Assembly (NCBI GenBank): GCA_963924555.1
Contig: OZ004596.1
Span: 5,714,139 to 5,778,138 of the forward strand
DNA length: 64,000 bases
Origin: Crambe crambe
Lineage: Eukaryota; Porifera; Demospongiae; Poecilosclerida; Crambeidae
Direction: 5' to 3'
Position numbers and translations under genes: made by a program. A model generated the notes under the pieces. It saw only the letters and a program-made list of their open reading frames with translations, did no database searches and was not told the DNA's origin. The stretch's first letter is position 1. Every line of letters begins with the position of its first letter. Of this stretch, positions 38,870-47,984 are shown in pieces.

Positions 38870-40989
38870 ATGAGTTTCAAGAGCGGTAGATCTACTAGCT
38901 CGGACAGCAGCAGGAGAGAGAGTTACCTGATGAGGGAAGAGAGTTTAACAGCTGAAGGGGGTGGTGGATTTTATTCCAAATATGAACCTAAAGAAGTACT
39001 TGGCAGGTATTATCTCCTCTATATCTAGTTTTACAGTTGATGAGCTGGCTAAAGTGTCTCGTTGATTTAATATCAGGCTACTTATATATTATCAATTATC
39101 TCCTCCATGGAGCATAAAATTAATTGGCTGGTTGCCTGCCCTGGCTAGATTGAAGGCCATTATGAAGCCACCCACCTATACAATCAATGTTTAGTTTCTC
39201 ACGTTCCTTCTTCCTATTCAGGGGACTATCAAGCACAGTGAGGAAGTGTGTTTGCAGGGAAACAGATGTCGAGTATGCTGTGAAGATCATTGATAAGTCA
39301 CAAGATGAAGCTATCACAGAATCCATAACAGCAGAGATGCAAGTTTTGAACTACCTCCCTAAGCATCCCAATATCAGTGAGTTCAATTGCATGCTATATA
39401 TCCAAGGCTTCATTACCCTTGTCTATGACTTCATCTGTGAATTTCCTCAACTTGCAGTCAGCTTGAAGGATGTATTTGAATCGTCAGCATTCATATTTAT
39501 GATTTTTGAGTTGTAAGTGGTTTAACTGGTAACTATCATCTATATCTTCCTTCATTTCTCTCCTCCAGAGCACTAGGTGGTGAATTATTTGACTATCTTA
39601 CTCAGACAGTCAAACTATCAGAGAAGAAAACAAGGTGCATTCAATTGCTTATAATCATAATAATTATAGCTTTTTTTTTCTTTTTTTTTTCAGACAGCTT
39701 ATGTACCAGATATTCCTAGCTGTGGACCACATGCATGCTCATAATGTAGTGCACCGTGACCTTAAGGTGAACCACACCCCCTTACTATTCAATATAATGA
39801 GTAATGAGTGTGTCCTACAATATTATTACAGCCAGAGAACATTCTATTGGATGAGCAACAGAAGGTAGCAAAAATTTCTGATTTTGGTTTTTCAGTAGTC
39901 TTGAATCAAAATGAAGGTCTATCAGGTGAGTGAAATGTACGCAAGAGTGAACAAGTTTGATCAGATGTTCTTTTCAATGCGTAGAATTACTAGGCACACC
40001 TGGCTACCTTGCACCAGAGATGTTGAAGAGATCAGTAGAACAGGATGCTCCTCCATATGGCAAGGAAGTGGACATGTATGTAAAAGTAGAGACCCAAATT
40101 GAAAGAGCAATTAATATTCTCCTTCTCCAGGTGGGCTTGTGGGGTGATCATGTACACATTGTGAGTTAGTTTACATCTATGTTGGCTTTATGATCATCAT
40201 CATATCCAATAACTTAGATTGGTAGGGTTTCCCCCTTTCTGGCATCGGAAGCAGCTAGTGATGTTAAGGCACATAATGGAAGGGAATTACGAGTTTGTTA
40301 GCCCCGAATGGGATGACATTTCAGACTCAGCAAAAGATCTGGTCAGTTGTGAAATAATTGCAGTGGAACATCTGATAAAGGAGACTATAAATCTCTCAAC
40401 GAAAGACTAACAAAATAACCTCCAAAAGAGGACAACCTTTCTACTAAGGACCAAAGGCTGGGTCCCAAGTGTGCCCATTACACTGTAACATGAACATAAT
40501 TATAGACATGATTGTGGCAATGAAGTAGTACTATAACTTTTTTTTTTGCTTGAGCAGATCAGGAGTCTCTTAGTAACTGACCCAGAGATACGACTAACTG
40601 CTAGTCAGGCACTCGATCACCCATTTGTCAAAAAACCACCAGCAGATTTCAAAATATTCTCAGCAAAAAGGAGATTTAAGGTAGTAAAACTTCATAATTG
40701 TTTCACCATTGGATATATGATTGTATTGGATCTGAAGGGAGCCGTCTACTGCATTTTGAGCTGTTTTATTCTGGAAAAGTCTAGAAAGACTACAAAAACT
40801 ATCACTCTGGACAGTATTGGGCAAATCCCGTATGAGAACAGATTCGTTCGCAGCTTGATAGATGGGTGTGCTTTCCGAATCTATGGACACTGGGTCAAGA
40901 GGGGAGAAGAACAGAATAGGGCTGCCCTATTTGAAAATGGACCATCCATTAGAAGCAGTACCAAGCGAACTAGTATTTTTTATGCATAA
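38870..40989 (+). CDS. PHKG: Phosphorylase kinase catalytic gamma subunit
   Basis: Exons: 38870-39006, 39222-39376, 39458-39512, 39569-39634, 39694-39766, 39832-39925, 39985-40075, 40131-40160, 40218-40341, 40558-40680, 40738-40989; about 399 aa. Complete kinase domain: glycine loop LGRGLSSTV, lysine [67 protein letters not shown], and [13 protein letters not shown]. After it come the calmodulin-binding C-terminal segments that define the gamma subunit, ending [20 protein letters not shown] and [11 protein letters not shown] as in PHKG1/2. It phosphorylates glycogen phosphorylase under Ca2+/calmodulin control. In this lineage it is probably a single copy, so I give no number. The last intron (40681-40737, 57 bp) has no stop and keeps frame, so it may be retained. 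Confidence 0.95.
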
Positions 40990-41152
40990 AGCACTCATTC
41001 TTTAATTGTACCATTCCCATGATCAGCATATTAAACTTTAATACTTTTCATTGCAGTCATGTGAAAAAAGGATAAGCTATACGAATTATAAGGAAAAAGC
41101 TAAACCTGATGAATTATTGACATGCAGCAAAGAGTCAGTATAGTATCAGTTT

Positions 41153-42637
41153 TCAAGAGAAAATCCCAAATATATCTGTGGGAATCAACTTCTCTAGAAC
41201 CATCAAAAAGACGGTGGTGACAGTCTTGGCATACTGAGTCATGGCCTTTGGGTAGTGATAAGCTATCACTGTCAGAGTCATGAAACTGAAACACAAGACC
41301 CCAGTGAATACCATGAAGAAAGGCGTGTCTTTCTGTGGAAAGATGGAGAGTTCGTGATGTGCTGGTAAAACCTGACGATCAAGGGTCTCCATGTGACTGG
41401 GATAAGGGTGAAAGTGGTGACCCCTCTCCAACGGGAAGGGAATCCTACGAAAGGTTCCCTCCCACGTCGATCCCAATAATGCAAGGGCACCTTCTACTCT
41501 CTTCCAGTGCTGGAGATGATGGAATACATACACCACAGCCTCACTGTCTCCTCGTTTGAAGAAATGCTCAGGTGGAAGAATCAAGCTTTTCAGCTCCAAG
41601 AGATAGCGTGGTACGTGAGGATTCATCTCCACTGCAATGTGAATAGCATCAACAGCAGCCATCTCGGCGTTATTCGGACCACGCTTCGACACCATGTCAG
41701 CACAAAATTTCTCTCCTACTGCTTTGGTTTTTAGCAGAGCATATGTATAACACATTACTGTAGATTTAAACAACCACTGTTCATCTTGTTTGGACATTAC
41801 CTGCTGGACGTCCGTGTAATTCTGAGCCTCCAATAAACATTCAATCAGATTTTCATGTACGTTAGCAAAATGGAGAGAGCGATCATCCTTAGAGAGATCT
41901 CGGTAGATTTTTATAGCTTCTTTCACCTTTCCTAGCTTGCGTAGACAAACTGCTAAGCGAATTTTGCAATATGCAAGAATGAAGCCATTTCTCTCGTGAA
42001 GCGGTTTATACACTGGATCTTGCTGGCTCAAAGTAAGACTTTGCTTACACACAATTTCAGCCGATTTTACAGCTGTTTTCAGTTGCTCTTCCACTTCCAA
42101 AATTGTCATTGCTTCCTCCTCGGCAAGGATGATCAATGCACTGGGGTTGTTGGGATTGATACAAAGAGCTTTATGGGCCAAACTGATACGTTTCTTCCTG
42201 TCTTCCTCTCTCCAAGCATGTAGCATAGTTAACTCGTCCACAGAATTGGTGTCCACTCTAAGCCCTTCATAGCAGAAAATGCTTTGAAGGTCACTGGATG
42301 TCAGTAAAACATCATGTTCAGTGAGTGGCTCTTTGCCTGTTTCTTGCAAGTAACGGTTGTATTCAGCACCACGGAATAACATAACTGGATTTCTTACTGG
42401 CTTCAAATCAGTCACCTTCTTCTTAATTGTATTTGATTCCTTGTTTTTCTGCTGACTTAGAAAGGGGAAGAAATGCAGGACTACGGCAGAAAGACGATCA
42501 ACTATGGATATGCCAAAGTAGGTGAAATGAAGCCACTCAATAAACATCATGATCCCGGACAGAAAACTCGAAGTTCCCGTTAGGACAACATAAAACTGGG
42601 AAGTAGTGTTATTGAAGAAAGTATCTAGAGTTTCCAT
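41153..42637 (-). CDS. ST7: ST7 family protein, intronless
   Basis: One uninterrupted exon of 494 aa from the ATG at 42637; the frame stays open upstream to about 42703 without an earlier ATG. ST7 landmarks: FYVVLTGTSSFLSGIMMFIE, RNPVMLFRGAEYNRYLQETG, ALIILAEEEAMTILEVEEQL, CLRKLGKVKEAIKIYRDL, NVHENLIECLLEAQNYTDVQ, AVDAIHIAVEMNPHVPRYLL, ELKSLILPPEHFFKRGDSEA, HLQHWKRVEGALALLGSTWE, GTFRRIPFPLERGHHFHPYP. There is one membrane span near the N-terminus and one or two at the C-terminus (FFMVFTGVLCFSFMTLTVIA), with TPR-like helices between. Compared with vertebrate ST7 it lacks the first N-terminal span and the short C-terminal tail. ST7 is a poorly understood suppressor-of-tumorigenicity protein. 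A single-exon gene among multi-exon neighbours suggests a retrocopy or wholesale intron loss. Confidence 0.93.
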   Translation of the reverse strand: METLDTFFNNTTSQFYVVLTGTSSFLSGIMMFIEWLHFTYFGISIVDRLSAVVLHFFPFLSQQKNKESNTIKKKVTDLKPVRNPVMLFRGAEYNRYLQETGKEPLTEHDVLLTSSDLQSIFCYEGLRVDTNSVDELTMLHAWREEDRKKRISLAHKALCINPNNPSALIILAEEEAMTILEVEEQLKTAVKSAEIVCKQSLTLSQQDPVYKPLHERNGFILAYCKIRLAVCLRKLGKVKEAIKIYRDLSKDDRSLHFANVHENLIECLLEAQNYTDVQQVMSKQDEQWLFKSTVMCYTYALLKTKAVGEKFCADMVSKRGPNNAEMAAVDAIHIAVEMNPHVPRYLLELKSLILPPEHFFKRGDSEAVVYVFHHLQHWKRVEGALALLGSTWEGTFRRIPFPLERGHHFHPYPSHMETLDRQVLPAHHELSIFPQKDTPFFMVFTGVLCFSFMTLTVIAYHYPKAMTQYAKTVTTVFLMVLEKLIPTDIFGIFS

Positions 42638-42813
42638 TTCTTCTTCGGTTGCACGAAAGAATCCAGGATAGAAAGGATACTCTATTTCAAGCGCACCAAC
42701 CAAGTTAAAACTTCTAAATAAAGCACACCATCCTTATTTGATTGGTCAGAATCTGAGGCGTGGAACTTTAAATTCAAATTTGCCAGCGGGCAGCCAGTAC
42801 AATTAATTTCGTG
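42638..42813. promoter_or_regulatory. Divergent promoter ST7 / PRR11 with an inverted CCAAT box
   Basis: 176 bp between starts. It contains TGATTGGTCAG (CCAAT box on the minus strand, 42739-42749), the full NF-Y-type core, and about 25 bp further on a TTCAAATTTG string (42773-42782) that includes the CHR-like TTTGAA core in reverse. CCAAT plus CHR is the usual cell-cycle promoter pair. Confidence 0.6.
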
Positions 42814-43828
42814 ATGCCGAATTCAAAGCATAGAAAGAAGCAGCTTGCTGCAAATAGGAGACAGCTGGAGAAGGCAAGGAGGAGGCTTCAGTTACAGAGC
42901 GATAGGAAGCAGGTTGATGAACAAGAAAAAGAAAATCAGCCCCTTCCATTGTCCCCATTGTCTTTGACTCCAAAATGTTCACTTCCTTTGCAAGAGCAGA
43001 AGAATCACTGCACAGATAATAAGCTGAGTATTCTGCAGGATGATACTTCAGATAATGGAAGGGGGTGGTTGAGTGGTCTATATGATTGGTGTCATTCTGG
43101 GATTGTTCAGGTAGTCATCAGGGGTACAATGCCAATTATCCTTTATGGGAATGTGTTTATACAATCAGAATGCAACTGATATCATAGATGCAACTTGAAC
43201 TGTATTGTGTGGTGACACTCAGTTCAGGAAATTTAAGATTGGGGGAGGGATTGCCACAATAAACATTTTTGATCTAGCTTATTCTTTTTGACTCAGAGTA
43301 TGGAGAGTGCAAAAGATGTAGTATTCCCTTCTCGTAATCTGAAGAGGCAGCTGCAAGATGCCCACATGAAACTGAAAGAGATGGAGAAAGAACTGAAGAC
43401 AATTAAAGAAAAGGAACAGAAAGAAGGGAAAAGAAGAAAGATTGAGGTGAGTATAACAAAAGACATTTTTGAAAGCTCAATTATGTCTTTTTATAGGAAC
43501 TGGATGAAGTTGGCTCTCAAGTGATACTTCCACCAGTATCTCCTCCAGTAATTCCCCCTCCTCCCCCTCCACCTCCACCCCCTCCACTGCCACCTGTTGT
43601 GTCCATCCCAAAAAGGCGAATTATGACAAGAAGCAAAACAGCCAAATTAGCCAAAGTTGGCAAGGAGTTACCTCCTATCACCCTGGAAGATATTAAAAAA
43701 ATTAAACTGAAGAGTGCTGGTCAAAGATGTTGCAAGGTAAAGCTACATAGAATCATTCAAGTATACTTGCAAAATGACGTTCTAATTAGTGTATGGGCCC
43801 CCCCTCCCCCCCCCCCTCCCCCCCCCCC

Positions 43829-43861
<33 letters not shown>

Positions 43862-44415
43862 GGAGAACCCTGTTTACTCAATTACAACATGTGTTTGCCT
43901 TTCCACAGAGACTGCCTAACAGCAGTGGAGGTGAATTTGTAATCTCACTTACTGATCTAAGGAGCATTAATCTCCGTAAAACAAAGAGTGGCAGGTCCCC
44001 ACTGGGAAGGAGACCACCACCCAGTCAATGCCAGTCTCCTCCAGAATTCTTTCAAAAGAAGAATGCCCTGAGGAGAGTTAGTCCCACATGCAGGAACAAG
44101 ACTCTTGAACAAGAGTGTGGAGAAGGGCCTACACCTATGCTCACCAGAGCTCTAAGACGAAAATTTCAGGTTTGTGTAGCTATGACAGCTTTTTTAAAAC
44201 ATTTTAATGGATTTCTCTTATTATTGCAGGCTGCTTGTCCTGTGTCACCACTGGGGTCTTTCTCTCCTAGCCCTCTAACTTCACCCACAGGGATTCCCTC
44301 TCCATCTCCCTCATCTGTGCCTACCTCATCTCCCTCTTTCTCTAACTTTATTCAGGCACCTCCTCTTTCGTTAGACTGCTCTCCATCCAAAAACTCAAAT
44401 TTAGGAAAGACATAA
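42814..44415 (+). CDS. PRR11: PRR11 orthologue (proline-rich protein 11)
   Basis: Five exons, all phase 0: 42814-43110, 43297-43446, 43497-43736, 43909-44169, 44230-44415; about 377 aa (human 360). Conserved stretches: basic start MPNSKHRKKQLAANRR; LYDWCHSGIVQSMESAKDVV and FPSRNLKRQL; a coiled-coil (KLKEMEKELKTIKEKEQKEG); a proline run; ITLEDIKKIKLKS and FVISLTDLRSINLRKTK, two related beta-like motifs spaced as in vertebrates; and GPTPMLTRALRRKFQ near the end. Human PRR11 promotes S/G2-M progression and mitotic gene expression and condensation. Finding it outside vertebrates in recognisable form is notable. Upstream GTG at 42811 is not used; the ATG at 42814 follows it. It is divergent to ST7. 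Confidence 0.85.
43797..43860 (+). repeat. Poly-C / C-T tract before the PRR11 exon 4 acceptor
   Basis: About 60 bases of C with periodic T (CCCCCCCCT units) ending in a pure C run, inside the 172-bp intron 43737-43908. In translation it gives a false poly-proline ORF. Confidence 0.9.
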
Positions 44416-45136
44416 ACATGTAATGCTATGTTATTTATGTCATAATAGTCTGCATTGACCAACTTGTATTTTATACCTTTTATTAAAAAAATTAAAATTG
44501 ATGAAATGAAATGATGATGAAAAAAGTGGCTGCTACAGTTATTTGATCAGCCTCATTATCATAGGCTACAATTTACTTATCATCTCCTTGATGTTACTAT
44601 GTAATATTTCTAATGAAAGTATGTCTTCTTCTAGAGCTCCTGAATTTTCTATGACCAATTGGTTCTCTGTTGGAGAGGTTCTGCTGTCCCTGTATAATTA
44701 ACAGTCTAATGAACCTCGAAACACTAAAGTCTATTTACACATACACCTTGATCCTTGATCATTCACTATAACTGCTCAATTCTTAACCAAATTTCTTAGT
44801 TTAATGCATCAACAGAGAGTTGATTATCCACTCTGAAATTTGGTTAAGAATCAGATAGTTCTCAATGATCAAGGGGCAAGGTGAATACAAATAGACTAAT
44901 TCTTGTACACAGTATTGCCAGGACATAATTATTATTAGATTCATAATACAGTGTTGCCATGACATTATTATCACTGCTTGTGTATGTTATTATGCCAGCA
45001 TAAAAATAAGTGACAATAGCTAATTCACATAGTTTATACTAATTATGAACACTATACCCTTTTAGCACAATGTTATGTTCTCACAACAGCTCCCTCTGCC
45101 AATTAGTCACTTAGGTGGCCATTTAAATAGTTAAAC
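44416..45136. other. Convergent spacer PRR11 / membrane protein gene
   Basis: 721 bp, AT-rich, without a recognised gene. Its main structure is an inverted repeat at 44727-44899. To the right, a TTGCCATGACATTATTA-like motif occurs twice (about 44917-44935 and 44951-44970). Confidence 0.5.
44727..44899. mobile_element. MITE-like imperfect inverted repeat
   Basis: Left arm about 44727-44796, right arm about 44833-44899, spacer about 36 bp. The arms begin AAGTCTATTT and end AAATAGACT, and share TTGATCATT and TTCTTAACCAAATTTC in complementary order. No ORF. Size and structure fit a non-autonomous DNA element, but no clear target-site duplication is seen. Confidence 0.6.
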
Positions 45137-46429
45137 TTACGAATCAGCTGACGCAGCACCACTGTCTTCATCATCGCCATCACTTATGAGCATTTTGGTC
45201 GATTCAGTCCTTGCTGGTCCTCTTCTTCTCTTTAAGGCAGATTCACTTAAACTAGGAGATCCCCGACTGCAAGTTTATAATAATGAAAGAGGACATAATA
45301 ATAATAATAATAATAATTATACTTACTGAATACTCTCTGATGTGCTGTGAAGTACGGATATCTCACTAGGAAGTATTGTTCTGTTATTATCATGACCATG
45401 CCCAGAATCCCATGTTGCTGGATGTTGATTAATAATTGGTGGGAGGATGGCATGCTTCATCAAGTGAGGTGATGGAGCTACCCCTGTTTTTCCTTCGGCC
45501 CAAGCTTGCTTCTTCCTGGCATGAAAGAATTTTATATAAAAAATAATAGCTATAATGCTATAATTAATTAGGGAACACTCACTGAGGTGGATGGTTGCTG
45601 ATGATATCATGCGATGTTGCTATAAATATGTGGGAGGTTGATGAGGCAGCTGTATTTGGTAATTCACTGCAGAAATATAAAATTATTAGCTTGCCTGCAT
45701 CTATAGCCAGTGTGGTCTTACTTGAGGTGAATAGGTTCCTCTTCCCTCTGCTCCCCTTCTGGTTTGCCAGGCTCAGTTATAGGGTTTGTTATGGTGGGGT
45801 TGATTGCACTCTTCTTAAATCTCTTGCTGCTGCAGGAATAATGTGCTGATTGTGACATTTATGGGTATATTGTAGCACTTCATTTTTACGCTATTATTAT
45901 TATGGTTTCAAAGATCACTATAAGTGAAACTTTGGACCACTGAGGATGGATTTCAGGGTCTGATACAAAACCCTTTTATGGATGCTATCAATTGAATAAC
46001 AGATCCTAATACAATTTTGAGAAGTGCATGATTAAGTCAGGTAATAGGGCGTAGCATAGTAGCTTTATACATATCCAGCCACAACAAAGTTAACTTAGGA
46101 TCTCAGATGTGCACTGATATTCATTTACTACCTAGCTAGGTAAGTTAATCACTGCAGCACACCTAACTGTGATATAGTCTTACCAGAGACACCAGCAGGT
46201 GAGTATGGTCAGCACTACTGTCAGCATGGAAAACACTCCTGCTATCACTCCCATTACTATGATGGCAGTGTTTATAGGTATAACTAGCACAGCTGCAGAG
46301 ACAGAAAGAGTCATAATCATAATTATATTAAACTGGTAGCTAGCTAGCTAGCCGGCTAATTTTAGGGAGACTTTGTGCCTTTCTATTATTCTTACCAGGA
46401 GCCGCTGCAGTGGAATTATCTGTCGACAT
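45137..46429 (-). CDS. Small single-pass membrane protein, uncharacterised
   Basis: Six exons with continuous phase: 46429-46396, 46292-46184, 45829-45722, 45666-45583, 45515-45327, 45266-45137; about 217 aa. A short polar N-terminus (MSTDNSTAAAPAAVLVIP) with an NST sequon leads into one long hydrophobic span (NTAIIVMGVIAGVFSMLTVV, then LTILTCWCL). A basic stop-transfer CSKRFKKS comes next, then a ~165-residue hydrophilic tail that ends SDGDDEDSGAASADS. There is no cleavable signal peptide, so a type III (N-out, C-in) topology is likely. The tail has an RRRGPAR cluster and several Ser/Thr sites but no known domain. I do not recognise a family. It is head-to-head with HGH1. Confidence 0.7.
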
Positions 46430-46569
46430 GATTATTTTTGCAGCTAGTGTTTATACAGTAAGGAGGGGGAGGATCCTATTGATATTATGATACTAATGGG
46501 CGTGGTTTAAAAATAATTATTGCTCATGCGCACGATCGGCCCAAAATCTGTCCTTCGAACCCAAGATAA
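46430..46569. promoter_or_regulatory. Divergent promoter, membrane protein / HGH1
   Basis: 140 bp between starts, containing a CTCATGCGCAC string (about 46522-46532) close to the NRF1 consensus. Confidence 0.5.
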
Positions 46570-47776
46570 ATGGCTTCTTTGTCCGAGCTGTCGACTTTTT
46601 TATCCATTGATGCGCGTTTGGACGTGATATGCACTGCATTAGAGTATATATTGGGTTTTACTGGCTCCAAAGAAGGCAGGGAATTGGTAAGGAGTAACGA
46701 GGACATTGTGAAGAAGCTGTTTGATCTGCTAACCCATAAAAATGAAGTCATTTCCAGAGATTCTCATCTGATCATTGTCAACTTATCCGCAGATGAAGAC
46801 GTGCACACAGTGAATTATTGGGTGAAAGTGATTCCAAACATTCTTCATTATTTACGAATCCCACAGTGGGTCCATGCAGATAAATTGTGTACAATTCTAT
46901 CAAACTTGTCTCGAAGCATAAAAGGAGCAGAAATACTTTACAAAATCCTCACACAATCCAAAGGAGATGAGCAATCAAGTAGTGTACCATCTCTCTACCA
47001 ACTAGTAGACATATTTGACCGATGGGAATCCTATAATCCAAATGCAAATTTCCACTACCTTGCAAGTATTTTCGTTAACCTCAGCCAAATATCACCTGCA
47101 AGGTCACTATTTCTGGACCACTCTGAGTGCCTTCTTCCACGGCTCCTTCCTTACACACATTTTGCTGACTCATGTATAAGGAGAGGTGGTATAGTTGGAC
47201 TCGTTAAAAATCTCTGCTTTGAAGTAGGCAAGCAAGCTTTATAATTGATCAATATATTATACATAATATATTTTTGTAGCTGTTCTTATCATGATTCTTT
47301 TTTTCTTTCCAGATCATCACCAGTGGCTATTAAGTGAAGATATAGATGTATTATCTTCATTGCTACTACCCTTGGCAGGTCCTGAGCAGTACGAAGAAGA
47401 AGAAACCGAGAAGCTTCCCTTAGACTTGCAGTATCTTCCGGATGATAAGCAGAGGGAACCAGATCCTGACATCAGAAAAATGCTCCTGGAAGCACTCATG
47501 AAGGTGAGGCATCAAGTAGTGGGATCATGAAGTTAATATATAAGTAGAGGAAACCCTATGCAGCTCTGTTGCACCAAGTTTGGGCGGAAGTTCCTTCGTG
47601 AGAAGCAGACCTACCTAATTCTTCGTGAACTTCACAAGTGGGAGGAAGAGGTCGAGGTGAAGAATGTGTGTGAGAACTTAGTCCATATCCTCATAGCGGA
47701 TGAGCCAGAATCAGGAATGGAGAACTTGCATGAGGTTGAACTGAGAGACCAAGCTACTTTAGCAGTTACCAAGTAG
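46570..47776 (+). CDS. HGH1: HGH1 (armadillo-like cochaperone for eEF2 folding)
   Basis: Three exons: 46570-47227, 47313-47503, 47564-47776; about 353 aa (human 390). It begins MASLSELSTFLSIDARLDVI and continues as armadillo-like helices: LVRSNEDIVKKLFDLLTHKN, RDSHLIIVNLSADE, then NFHYLASIFVNLSQISPARS, RRGGIVGLVKNLCFEVDHHQ, WLLSEDIDVLSSLLLPLAGP, a family signature EQYEEEETEKLPLDLQYLP, and DIRKMLLEALMKLCCTKFGR. Hgh1 hands newly made eEF2 to the TRiC chaperonin. The first intron uses a GC donor (CTTTGAAGTAG then GCAAGC): a GT donor at GAA|GTAGGC would break the frame, whereas GC-AG restores CFEVDHHQWLL. AATAAA at 47926-47931. Confidence 0.92.
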
Positions 47777-47984
47777 CCATCATGCACGTATGGTTGTAAG
47801 TCCTTTGTTCTCATGTTGGGTATTTAGCTATCATGGAAATCTGAATAGCTGTATCAATAATTACTTAATGAGTGATATCAATGCAAATCTGAATAGCTAA
47901 CTAGTCCCTAGCTATGACTATCTTTAATAAAAGCAACAGCACAATATTTAATAGGTATGAGTGATATCATCAGTTTCTTTGCTA

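Noticed and set aside
43789..43870. Long poly-proline extension of PRR11
   Set aside because: Translation of an intronic poly-C tract; phase-0 splicing from 43736 to 43909 restores the conserved PRR11 sequence.
46570..47276. HGH1 as a single-exon protein ending near 47244
   Set aside because: The missing C-terminal half follows in frame after a GC-AG intron.
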